The position numbers and the translations under genes were made by a program. Below are positions 52,114-63,005 of a stretch of DNA of 64,000 nt, piece by piece; position 1 is the stretch's first letter; each line of letters begins with the position of its first letter. This stretch comes from Mycobacterium sp. E3251 (GTDB lineage Bacteria > Actinomycetota > Actinomycetes > Mycobacteriales > Mycobacteriaceae): contig NZ_LZJF01000060.1 in NCBI RefSeq assembly GCF_001666835.1, positions 20,607 to 84,606 of the forward strand. Direction: 5' to 3'. Under the pieces are notes generated by a model. It was not told where the DNA came from. It saw only the letters and a list, made by a program, of their open reading frames with translations, and ran no database searches.

Positions 52114-52925
52114 GCGCAGCACTGCCGATGGCGATCGATGCCAAAGGCCTGACCTATCGGTACGGCCAGTTCACCGCCGTCAACGACGTGACGTTGCAGG
52201 TGCGGCCGGGTGAAACCATGGGCCTGCTCGGTCCCAACGGGGCCGGGAAGACGACCATGGTCCGGATGCTCACCACGCTGGCGCCGGTGCAGCAGGGTGA
52301 ACTGCGCATCTTCGGGTTGGACGCCCGCCGCCAAACCACCGACATTCGCAGCAACATCGGCTATGTGCCGCAACAACTCTCGATCGAGCCCGCATTGACC
52401 GGCCGGCAGAATGTCGAATGGTTCGCGCGGCTCTACGGTGTGCCCCGGGCCGCGCGCTCCGATCGGGTCGGGCAGGCGCTGGACGCCATGGACCTGCTTG
52501 ACGTTGCCGACCGGCTGGCCTCCGCCTATTCCGGCGGCATGGTCCGCCGACTCGAGGTGGCGCAGGCGCTCGTGAACCGCCCGTCGCTGCTGGTTCTCGA
52601 CGAACCGACCGTCGGGCTGGACCCGATTGCGCGCGACGGCGTCTGGACACAGGTGCAGAAGATGCAGGCGCAGTTCGGGATGACCGTGCTGCTGACCACC
52701 CACTACATGGAAGAGGCCGACGCGTTGTGCGATCGCGTCGCACTGATGCACCAGGGTGAGTTGCGGGCGGTGGGCACGCCCGCCAAGTTGAAGTCGACGG
52801 TGTCGCCCCGCGCGACCCTCGAGGACGTGTTCCGCCACTATGCCGCCTCGGACTTGGCGGACGAGCCGGCCGAACCGTTCCGTGAAATCCGTTCTGCCAG
52901 AAAGGTTGCGCGCCGTGTCGGTTGA
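52110..52925 (+). CDS. ABC transporter ATP-binding protein (DrrA-type)
   Basis: A 271-residue ABC ATPase. Walker A is LLGPNGAGKTTMVRML near residue 40, Q-loop in IGYVPQQLS, signature SAYSGGMVRRLEVAQAL (SGGM variant), Walker B LLVLDEPTVGLDP, and the H-loop LTTHYMEEADALCDRVALM. DrrA-type proteins pair with ABC-2 permeases to export drugs or lipids. It overlaps the MarR gene by 4 nt and the permease gene by 11 nt, so the three form an operon. Confidence 0.95.
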   Translation: MSAALPMAIDAKGLTYRYGQFTAVNDVTLQVRPGETMGLLGPNGAGKTTMVRMLTTLAPVQQGELRIFGLDARRQTTDIRSNIGYVPQQLSIEPALTGRQNVEWFARLYGVPRAARSDRVGQALDAMDLLDVADRLASAYSGGMVRRLEVAQALVNRPSLLVLDEPTVGLDPIARDGVWTQVQKMQAQFGMTVLLTTHYMEEADALCDRVALMHQGELRAVGTPAKLKSTVSPRATLEDVFRHYAASDLADEPAEPFREIRSARKVARRVG

Positions 52926-53733
52926 TAGTGCCATGCCGGGCACCCTGGTCCGCGCGCCGCGCGGTTGGCAACGGGTCGGTGCCGTGTCGAGCCGCATCGG
53001 CGCGTTCGCGATCGTCGAACTGCAGAAGCTGCAGCACGACAGGACCGAGCTCGTCACCCGGATGGTGCAGCCGGCGCTGTGGCTGCTGATTTTCGGCACC
53101 ACCTTCAGCCACCTGCACGTCATCCAGACCGGATCGGTGTCCTACCTAGCCTTCCTGGCGCCCGGGATCATCGCCCAGTCGGCGCTGTTCATCTCGATCT
53201 TCTATGGGATACAGATCATTTGGGATCGAGACGCGGGCGTCCTGGCCAAGCTGATGGTGACGCCGGCACCCGCGTCGGCGCTGATCACCGGCAAGGCGTT
53301 TGCGGCCGGGGTGCGCTCGGTTGCTCAGGTGGTCGGCGTGATGGCGTTGGCGTATCTGATGAATGTCGGCCTGACGGCCAACCCGCTGCGGATTCTGGCG
53401 GCGATGGCCGTCGTCATGCTCGGTGCCGCGTTCTTCGCCTGCCTGTCGATGACGCTGGCCGGCCTGGTGCGTAATCGCGATCGCCTGATGGGAATCGGCC
53501 AGGCGATCACGATGCCGCTGTTCTTCGCCTCCAACGCGTTGTACCCGGTCGACGTGATGCCGAGGTGGCTGCACGTGCTGAGCAGGGTCAACCCGCTCAG
53601 CTACGAGGTCAACGCCCTACGGGGGCTGCTCATCGGCACGCCATTCAACGCGGTGGACCTCGTCGTGCTGGTGGTTGCCGCGGTGCTCGGAATCGCCGCG
53701 GCGTCAACGTTATTGCGCCGACTCGTCGCCTAG
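52915..53733 (+). CDS. ABC-2 type transporter permease (DrrB-type)
   Basis: A 272-residue ABC-2 permease with six membrane segments, such as PALWLLIFGTTFSHL, YLAFLAPGIIAQSALFISIFYGIQIIW and ILAAMAVVMLGAAFFACLSMTLAGL. The sequence SRVNPLSYEVNALRGLLIGTPF is the typical ABC-2 C-terminal motif. It works with the preceding ATPase. The start is GTG 52915 with AAAGG 9 nt upstream, inside the ATPase end. Export of a hydrophobic compound or drug is inferred. Confidence 0.92.
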   Translation: MSVDSAMPGTLVRAPRGWQRVGAVSSRIGAFAIVELQKLQHDRTELVTRMVQPALWLLIFGTTFSHLHVIQTGSVSYLAFLAPGIIAQSALFISIFYGIQIIWDRDAGVLAKLMVTPAPASALITGKAFAAGVRSVAQVVGVMALAYLMNVGLTANPLRILAAMAVVMLGAAFFACLSMTLAGLVRNRDRLMGIGQAITMPLFFASNALYPVDVMPRWLHVLSRVNPLSYEVNALRGLLIGTPFNAVDLVVLVVAAVLGIAAASTLLRRLVA

Positions 53734-53796
53734 GGAAGGCGTCCGGCGCTAGCCGATGTGCCGCCCGTTGGGAAGGTCGGCGTTCGGTTCCGATAG

Positions 53797-53852
53797 CCAA
53801 TCGTTATCCAACGGTGACGATTCCGGCCTGACTCCCAATCGTTAGCCAACCG
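53797..53852. repeat. Direct repeat upstream of fbpC
   Basis: CCAATCGTTATCCAACGG (53797-53814) and CCAATCGTTAGCCAACCG (53835-53852) match at 16 of 18 positions with starts 38 bp apart. They lie in the 235-bp gap upstream of fbpC, which otherwise shows no gene. AATCGT and ACGATT also form short inverted arms around the first copy. Could be tandem regulator sites for fbpC; unproven. Confidence 0.45.
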
Positions 53853-53962
53853 CGATGTGAAGCTCCGGCCGTGACAGGCGAATCGAGCCCTCCCCACGTG
53901 TTTCACTGCCCAGCGAACAGATTCGACCGCCGCACATGGCAGATGAAAGTTGGGATGGGTAG

Positions 53963-55009
<1,047 letters not shown>

Positions 55010-55018
55010 CCCCCGACC

Positions 55019-55064
55019 AGCATCGGCAGTAGCGCACCGGTCAGCGCTACTGCCGATGCTTTTT
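55019..55064 (+). terminator. Intrinsic terminator of fbpC
   Basis: A perfect 17-bp stem, AGCATCGGCAGTAGCGC (55019-55035) with GCGCTACTGCCGATGCT (55044-55060), an 8-base loop and a run of five T (55060-55064). It is the best classical terminator in the window. The right arm overlaps the last codons of the convergent YoaK-like gene. Confidence 0.93.
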
Positions 55065-55757
55065 GTCGGACCGTTGCATCAACAGAGCGCGCCGGTCCTG
55101 GTGAAAGTAGGTGTACCCGGTCGTTACCGCACAAAGGGACGTGGCCATCACCAGCATCCAGGTCCCGTTGACGACCACGCTGATGAAGCCGCCCACCGCC
55201 GCGCCCACGACAAAGCTGGCCAACAGCAGGAAGTAACCGAGCCAGTCCGAGACGCTTCCACCACCAGCGATGTGACGCTCGATGCCCTGGCCCATCTTGA
55301 CGGTCGTGCCGGTCACATAGCTCAACGGCACCGAAACCTCACCATCTTTGACAAAAGAGGTGTTCAACGCCCCGGTGCCGAACGCCAGCAGCATCATCGG
55401 CAAGAAATCGACGAGATTCTCTTCCCAGCCCTCATCAAGGACGTCGACCACGGTGGCGGCCGCCAGACTGAAGGTGGTCAGCACCGTCGGGCCGTGCGGA
55501 TGGTCCACCCAGAAAAATCGCCGGCACAGTGACGCAACGATCACGCCGACGACGAACGCCGCAATGAGCAGCCCCGCGCTTGCGGCTAGCCAGCCTTGCC
55601 CGGTGAAGTACCCGAGCACGGCACGTTGGGCGTTGCCGGTGATGAAAACCACGAAATAGCCCGCGGAGTGGGTGAAGGAGATCGCGCCGACCACACCGGC
55701 CAACACCGCCAGCACCCACGACAACCGCGCTTCGCTATTGAAGGTTTCGCTCGCCAC
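55047..55757 (-). CDS. YoaK/DUF1275-family membrane protein
   Basis: A 236-residue membrane protein with six or more helices: LAVLAGVVGAISFTHSAGYFVVFITGN at the start, AASAGLLIAAFVVGVIVASLC, FLPMMLLAFGTGALNTSFVK, FLLLASFVVGAAVGGFISVVV. The N-terminal VFITGNAQRAVLGYF and the PLSYVTGTTVKMGQGI segment match the DUF1275 family. Function unknown. The stop overlaps the right arm of the fbpC terminator. It is convergent with fbpC and 64 nt downstream of mak on the same strand. Confidence 0.88.
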   Translation of the reverse strand: MASETFNSEARLSWVLAVLAGVVGAISFTHSAGYFVVFITGNAQRAVLGYFTGQGWLAASAGLLIAAFVVGVIVASLCRRFFWVDHPHGPTVLTTFSLAAATVVDVLDEGWEENLVDFLPMMLLAFGTGALNTSFVKDGEVSVPLSYVTGTTVKMGQGIERHIAGGGSVSDWLGYFLLLASFVVGAAVGGFISVVVNGTWMLVMATSLCAVTTGYTYFHQDRRALLMQRSDKKHRQ

Positions 55758-55821
55758 GCTGACATGCTGTCAGAAGCTCGCCGCCCCCGCAGGGCACGCA
55801 TAGCGAACTCCTATCTCGCAC

Positions 55822-57167
55822 CTACGAGCCGGTGAGCCGGGCGATGGAGCGCAGCGGGATCGGCAGCCAGCCGGGCCGGTGTCGCGCCTCGTATCCGGCC
55901 TCGTACACGGCCTTGTCGAGCTCGTAAGCGGCCAGCAGCTCGGCCGAATCGCGGGGGTCGGTGCCCGACGCGGCGGCGTAACCCTCGCAGAAAGCGGTCC
56001 GGTTGCGTTCGACCCACTCCCGGGCGCGGGCGGCCAGTTGCTTGTCGGCCGCCTGGTCCACCAGGGGCCCGTACGCGGCGTATTCGAAGGACCGCAGCAC
56101 GCCCGCCACGTCGCGCAACGGTGAATCCGGCGCCCGGCGCTCATCGAGTGGCTGCCCCGGTTCGCCCTCGAAGTCGATGAGCAGCCAGCTTTCGGGCGTG
56201 CGCAGCACCTGCCCGAGGTGCAGGTCGCCGTGTACCCGCTGGACGGTGATCGTCTGGTCCGCGAGCTTGGCGAATCGCTCCTCGATGGTTGCCGCGTACT
56301 CCTGCAGCTCGGGCACCTTCGCCACGGTCGACGACAGCCGTCCTAGCACGGTGTCGACCGGGAAGGCCGACTGCGCCGTTCCGAGGGACTCGGCCAGCGT
56401 GGCGTGCACGGACGCCACGGCCTCGCCGAGCCGGCAGGATTCGCCGGCAAAGTCACCGCCGACTTCGTGGGCATACAGGTCACCTTCCGCGAACAGGTCG
56501 CGAACGCTGGCGGTGGCCATCGCCCACCCTTCGGCCGCGTTGGACGCGAACTCGGTCACCATGCCGAGCGGCCAGGCTTCATCGGCCGTCCCGTCCGGGG
56601 CGGCCATCTCGTAGGTGCCGAGCAGCCGGGCCACGTGCGGATTACCCGCGCGGGCCAGCACCCGGTTCAGTTCGATGTCCGGGTTGATGCCGCTGCTGAC
56701 GCGACGGAACGCCTTGAAGATCGCTTCCCGGTCGAAGATCACGCTGGTATTGCTCTGTTCGGCGTCGGACACATGCGGCATCGCCTCCAGCGGCAGCACC
56801 GCGTCGGGTTCCTTGTCGAACCTCACTTCGGTGCCCGACGCGGCCCGAACGTCCGACGAATCGATCAGCGACAGCAGAAACTGCGGCGCCTCGGTGTCGT
56901 ACAGGCCGTCGAATCCGGTGCGGTCACCGGCGGCGCCGATGGTGGCCACGGTGCTGTACTCGGAGACCGGCGCGGTATCCCACCGCACGACCACCTGGTA
57001 ACGCTCGGACGAGCCGTCGGCGTACTGGGCGTCGACCAGCACCAGGTCGAGGTCCTCCCGCAGCGGGACGACCACGGCGGCCTCGGCGGAGGTCAGTTCT
57101 CGATTGCGCCCGGCGTACCACCGCTGCTGTGGGAGCCAGTCCGACCAGGGCAATTTGGCTGGCTCAG

Positions 57168-57171
<4 letters not shown>
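55822..57171 (-). CDS. mak: Maltokinase (Pep2/Mak)
   Basis: A 449-residue maltokinase. The N-terminal lobe starts [23 protein letters not shown]; the kinase-like core has [29 protein letters not shown], in which HGDLHLGQ is the catalytic loop Asp and DFEG the metal-binding Asp. It phosphorylates maltose to maltose-1-phosphate for the GlgE glucan pathway. ATG 57171 overlaps the treS stop by 4 nt (ATGA), so the two are translationally coupled, matching the known TreS:Mak complex of mycobacteria. Confidence 0.96.
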
Positions 57172-58952
<1,781 letters not shown>

Positions 58953-59073
58953 CAAATCCACGATGCCACGGGTACCCGAGGCGCGACATTCGGAATCACG
59001 CCTACTGACATGTGACGAAACACGCCCGGCGCCAAGAGAATTGGCCACCCGCCGAGCTTCGTCGACATGGGAA

Positions 59074-60120
59074 TCAGGCCGGCGGTCCGTCCGCCAGCGT
59101 CACGTTTGTGGTGCGGTCGCCACCCCCGGCCGAGCGATAGCGCACCGTGATGTTGTCGCCGGGGTGGTGCGGAACGAGCACCTCGGTCATCGACGTGGCC
59201 CCGGTGATCGCGACGTTGTCAACCCCGGTGATGACGTCGCCGGGGGAGATCCCGGCCGCCGCCGCGGGGCCGCTGGTGACCACGCGCTCGACGCGCGCGC
59301 CGTTGCCGTTGCTGTCGGTCACACCCAGCCCGAGGAACGCGGTCGGGCCGATGTGCACGGTGTTCGAGCCGGCGCCCGACCTGATCTGTCCGGCCACGCC
59401 CATCGCGTGGCCGATCGGGATGGCAAAGCCCTGTCCGCCCGACATCTTGTAGTTGTCGGTGGCGGCGGTGTTCACGCCGACGACCTGCCCGTCGTTGTTG
59501 ACCATCGGTCCACCGGAGTCACCGGGCCTGATCGGCGTGTCGGCCTGGATCAGCCCGCCCAGTGATTCGTTGGCGCCGGTCAGGGTGTCGGTCGCCGACA
59601 CGCTTTGGTTGAGCGCGACGACTTTGCCGGCCACGGCGCTGGGCGTTCCGCCCTGGCCGCCCGCGTTGCCCATCGCCACGACCGGCTGGCCCACCGTGAC
59701 CCCGCCGCCGATCGCGGCGGTCGGCAGCCCGGCGGCCCCGCGGAGTTGCAGCACCGCGACGTCCTGGCTGCGGTCGTAGCCGACCACGTCCACGGCGTAG
59801 GTCTGCCCGTTGCCGACGTCGAACGCGCTGATGTCCGTAGCGCCGGAGATCACGTGATTGTTGGTCAGCACGACCCCGTTGGGGTCGATGACGATGCCGG
59901 TCCCGGCCCCCACCGCGTTGTTGTAGCCGAACTTGGTGCTGATGTTGACCACTTGCGGCCCGACCTGGCCGACTAGTGCCGCAGCGTCGATCGGAGCCAG
60001 CGGCCGGGTGAACGGCGTCGCGGCCGCCGGCACGGTGCCCAGACCGAGGCCCAGCCCGACCACCGCCAGCACACTGACCAACCATGACCACCAGACCGAG
60101 CGGTGGTGCGATTTGCTCAT
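59074..60120 (-). CDS. pepA: Secreted serine protease PepA (HtrA-like, Mtb32A)
   Basis: A 348-residue exported protease. Residues 1-34 are a signal peptide ([25 protein letters not shown]). The trypsin-like domain has the triad: His in LTNNHVISG, Asp in [10 protein letters not shown], Ser in [12 protein letters not shown]-terminal PDZ domain ([41 protein letters not shown]) follows. GGAAGGG precedes ATG 60120 by about 7 nt. It is a strong antigen in M. tuberculosis (Rv0125) and lies upstream of treS. An AT-rich stretch (60184-60207) may hold its promoter. Confidence 0.96.
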   Translation of the reverse strand: MSKSHHRSVWWSWLVSVLAVVGLGLGLGTVPAAATPFTRPLAPIDAAALVGQVGPQVVNISTKFGYNNAVGAGTGIVIDPNGVVLTNNHVISGATDISAFDVGNGQTYAVDVVGYDRSQDVAVLQLRGAAGLPTAAIGGGVTVGQPVVAMGNAGGQGGTPSAVAGKVVALNQSVSATDTLTGANESLGGLIQADTPIRPGDSGGPMVNNDGQVVGVNTAATDNYKMSGGQGFAIPIGHAMGVAGQIRSGAGSNTVHIGPTAFLGLGVTDSNGNGARVERVVTSGPAAAAGISPGDVITGVDNVAITGATSMTEVLVPHHPGDNITVRYRSAGGGDRTTNVTLADGPPA

Positions 60121-60247
60121 CCGACACCCTTCCTGCTTCGCGGTAACACCAAACTGTCCCGGCCGTGCGGTTCTGGGCGGCACAATTATCTGTATATAAC
60201 CGTAATGCAGGTAGCTATTCATGGCAGTGGCAAGGCCCCGATCCGCC

Positions 60248-60253
60248 TAGGCT
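60248..60253 (+). promoter_or_regulatory. -10 element for leaderless Rv0121c-like gene
   Basis: TAGGCT followed by 6 bases (GACACG) and GTG 60260. This matches TANNNT leaderless spacing; no ribosome binding site precedes the GTG. Confidence 0.5.
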
Positions 60254-60259
60254 GACACG

Positions 60260-60676
60260 GTGGGCGAATTCGACCCCAAGGCCAGCTTCACCCGATCCCC
60301 GGTGGCCCGGCTGGCCACGGTCACGCCGGAAGGCCTCCCCCACCTGGTGCCGGTGGTGTTCGCGGTCGCCGACGACTCCCCCGACGTGGTGTACACCGCC
60401 GTCGACGCGAAACCCAAGACCACGCGGCGGCTGCGGCGGCTGGCCAACATCGAAGAGAACCCCCTCGTGAGCCTGCTCGTCGACCTTTACGCCGACGATT
60501 GGACGCGGCTGTGGTGGGTGCGAGCCGACGGCGCGGCCACCGTCCACGCCCACGGGCCGGTGATGGAGGCCGCATACCGATTACTGCGCGCCAAATACCC
60601 TCAGTATCAATCCGTTCCGTTGGACGGGCCGGTGATCGCGATCGCGGTGCGCCGCTGGTCGAGCTGGCACGCCTGA
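60260..60676 (+). CDS. PPOX-class flavin/F420-dependent oxidoreductase (Rv0121c-like)
   Basis: A 138-residue split-barrel protein: [28 protein letters not shown] and [42 protein letters not shown] are the core motifs of the F420/flavin-binding TIGR03668-like group. It binds F420 or FMN and reduces small substrates; the cofactor is inferred. The mRNA appears leaderless from GTG 60260. It is divergent from pepA and 165 nt upstream of fusA2. Confidence 0.85.
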   Translation: MGEFDPKASFTRSPVARLATVTPEGLPHLVPVVFAVADDSPDVVYTAVDAKPKTTRRLRRLANIEENPLVSLLVDLYADDWTRLWWVRADGAATVHAHGPVMEAAYRLLRAKYPQYQSVPLDGPVIAIAVRRWSSWHA

Positions 60677-60841
60677 CGACCGACGCTCCCTTCCCCGCCA
60701 GACCGACGCAAATGTGGCCCGCCCGTGGCCTTGTGTTGGGCCGCGGTTGGGGGAAAAGTTGCCAGTAGACCCTGTGAGCTAGGACACACCACGCTGGGCG
60801 CACCCACCGGCGACGTCACCGGGGAGAACTGGAGGAAGGAC

Positions 60842-63001
60842 ATGGCGGACAAGGCGAATGCCTCCCAGGGCGCGGCGGCCGCCCCCACCGCGAACGGTCC
60901 CGGCGATGTGCGCAACATCGTCCTCGTGGGGCCCTCGGGCGGCGGCAAGACCACCCTGGTCGAGGCGCTGTTGGTCGCCGGCGGGGTGCTGAACAGAGCG
61001 GGTTCCGTCACCGACGGCAGCACGGTATGCGACTACGACGACGCCGAGATCCGCCAACAGCGGTCCGTCGGCGTCGCTGTCGCCTCCCTGGCGCACGACG
61101 GCATCAAGATCAATCTGGTCGACACCCCGGGATACGCCGATTTCGTCGGCGAGTTGCGGGCGGGCTTGCGCGCCGCGGACTGCGCGCTTTTCGTGATCGC
61201 GGCCAACGAGGGCGTCGACGAACCCACCAAATCGCTGTGGCAGGAATGCGATCAGGTCGGCATGCCCCGCGCCGTGGTGATCACGAAGCTCGACCACGCC
61301 CGGGCGAACTACTCCGAGGCGCTGGCCGCCGCGCAGAACGCGTTCGGGGACAAGGTGTCACCGCTTTACCTGCCGACCGGCCTGCCGTCTTGCGAAGGCT
61401 TGATCGGGTTACTGTCGCAGACCCGCTACCAATACGCCGACGGCAAGCGGACCATGCAGTCGCCCGATCCATCCGACGCGGACCGGATCGAGGAGGCGCG
61501 CGGCACCCTCATCGAAGGCATCATCGAGGAATCCGAGGACGAATCGCTGATGGATCGCTACCTCGGCGGTGAGTCCATCGACGAGGCGGTGCTGATCGAG
61601 GACCTGGAGCGGGCCGTCGCCCGGGGGTCGTTCTTCCCGGTGATCCCGGTATGCAGCAGCACCGGCGTCGGCACCCTGGAACTGCTGGAGGTCGCCACGC
61701 GCGGATTCCCGTCGCCGATGGAACATCCACTCCCGGAGGTGTTTACGCCGCAGGGCGCCCCGCACGCGACGCTGACCTGCGATGCCGACGCGCCCCTGCT
61801 CGCGGAGGTGGTGAAGACGACGTCGGACCCCTACGTCGGAAGGGTCAGCCTGGTCCGGGTGTTCTCCGGGACCATCAGGCCCGACACGACGGTCCATGTG
61901 TCGGGCCATTTTGCGTCGTTCTTCGGCGCGGTCAACGGGAACGGCAGCACGCACCCCGACCACGACGAAGACGAGCGCGTCGGAGTCCTGTCCTTTCCGC
62001 TCGGCAAGCAGCAGCGCCCCGCACCGGCCGTGGTGGCGGGCGACATTTGCGCGATCGGCAAGCTGAGCCGGGCCGAAACCGGCGACACCCTTTCGGACAA
62101 GGCGGAGCCGCTCGTGCTGAAACCGTGGACGATGCCCGAGCCCCTGCTGCCGGTGGCGATCCAGGCGCACGCCAAGACCGACGAGGACAAGCTGTCGGTC
62201 GGGCTGGGACGGCTGGCCGCCGAAGACCCGACGCTGCGCATCGAGCAGAACCAGGAAACCCACCAGATCGTGTTGTGGTGCATGGGCGAGGCCCACGCCG
62301 GTGTCGTCCTCGACGCGCTGGCCAACCGGTACGGCGTCACGGTCGACACCGTCGAGCTCCGGGTGCCGCTGCGAGAAACGTTCGGCGGCAAAGCAAAAGG
62401 CCACGGCCGCCACGTCAAGCAGTCCGGCGGGCACGGTCAATACGCGGTGTGCGATATCGAAGTGGAGCCGCTGCCCGAGGGCTCCGGCTTCGAATTCCTC
62501 GACAGGGTGGTCGGCGGGGCGGTGCCGCGGCAATTCATCCCGAGCGTGGAGAAGGGCGTGCGCGCACAGATGGAGAAGGGTGTGCACGCCGGCTACCCGG
62601 TGGTCGACATCCGCGTCACGCTGCTCGACGGCAAGGCGCACAGCGTCGACTCCTCGGATTTCGCGTTCCAGATGGCGGGCTCCCTGGCACTGCGCGAGGC
62701 GGCCGCGGCGACCAAGGTGAGCCTGCTCGAGCCCATTGACGAGATCTCGGTCCTGGTGCCCGACGATTTCGTGGGCGCGGTGATGGGCGACCTGTCGGGC
62801 CGCCGCGGTCGCGTGCTCGGTACCGAGACCGCCGGCCACGAGCGCACACTGGTCAAAGCCGAGGTGCCGCAGGTGGAATTGACGCGCTACGCCATCGACT
62901 TGCGCTCACTGGCCCACGGCGCGGCGTCGTTCACCCGGGCCTTCGCCCGCTACGAACCGATGCCGGAAACCGCGGCCAGCCGGGTGAAGGCCACGGTCTG
63001 A
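60842..63001 (+). CDS. fusA2: Elongation factor G-like protein FusA2
   Basis: A 719-residue EF-G paralogue. The GTPase domain starts NIVLVGPSGGGKTTLVEALL (G1, differing from the GHVDAGKT of EF-G), G3 is DTPGYADFVGELRAG, and G4 is TKLD with Thr in place of Asn. Domains II-V follow, with IPSVEKGVRAQMEKGVHAGYPVVDIRVTLLDGKAHSVDSSDFAFQMAG (EF-G domain IV) and PDDFVGAVMGDLSGRRGRVLG. It is thought to act on ribosomes without replacing FusA; exact role unknown. GGAGGAAGGA precedes ATG 60842. It is convergent with fadD7, with 4 nt between the stops. Confidence 0.94.
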   Translation: MADKANASQGAAAAPTANGPGDVRNIVLVGPSGGGKTTLVEALLVAGGVLNRAGSVTDGSTVCDYDDAEIRQQRSVGVAVASLAHDGIKINLVDTPGYADFVGELRAGLRAADCALFVIAANEGVDEPTKSLWQECDQVGMPRAVVITKLDHARANYSEALAAAQNAFGDKVSPLYLPTGLPSCEGLIGLLSQTRYQYADGKRTMQSPDPSDADRIEEARGTLIEGIIEESEDESLMDRYLGGESIDEAVLIEDLERAVARGSFFPVIPVCSSTGVGTLELLEVATRGFPSPMEHPLPEVFTPQGAPHATLTCDADAPLLAEVVKTTSDPYVGRVSLVRVFSGTIRPDTTVHVSGHFASFFGAVNGNGSTHPDHDEDERVGVLSFPLGKQQRPAPAVVAGDICAIGKLSRAETGDTLSDKAEPLVLKPWTMPEPLLPVAIQAHAKTDEDKLSVGLGRLAAEDPTLRIEQNQETHQIVLWCMGEAHAGVVLDALANRYGVTVDTVELRVPLRETFGGKAKGHGRHVKQSGGHGQYAVCDIEVEPLPEGSGFEFLDRVVGGAVPRQFIPSVEKGVRAQMEKGVHAGYPVVDIRVTLLDGKAHSVDSSDFAFQMAGSLALREAAAATKVSLLEPIDEISVLVPDDFVGAVMGDLSGRRGRVLGTETAGHERTLVKAEVPQVELTRYAIDLRSLAHGAASFTRAFARYEPMPETAASRVKATV

Positions 63002-63005
63002 TTCG

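Noticed and set aside
53797..53852. Possible CRISPR-like repeat
   Set aside because: Only two copies, no regular spacer series and no cas genes.
61409..62839. A 476-codon open frame on the minus strand opposite fusA2
   Set aside because: Antisense to the EF-G-like gene with atypical amino-acid composition.
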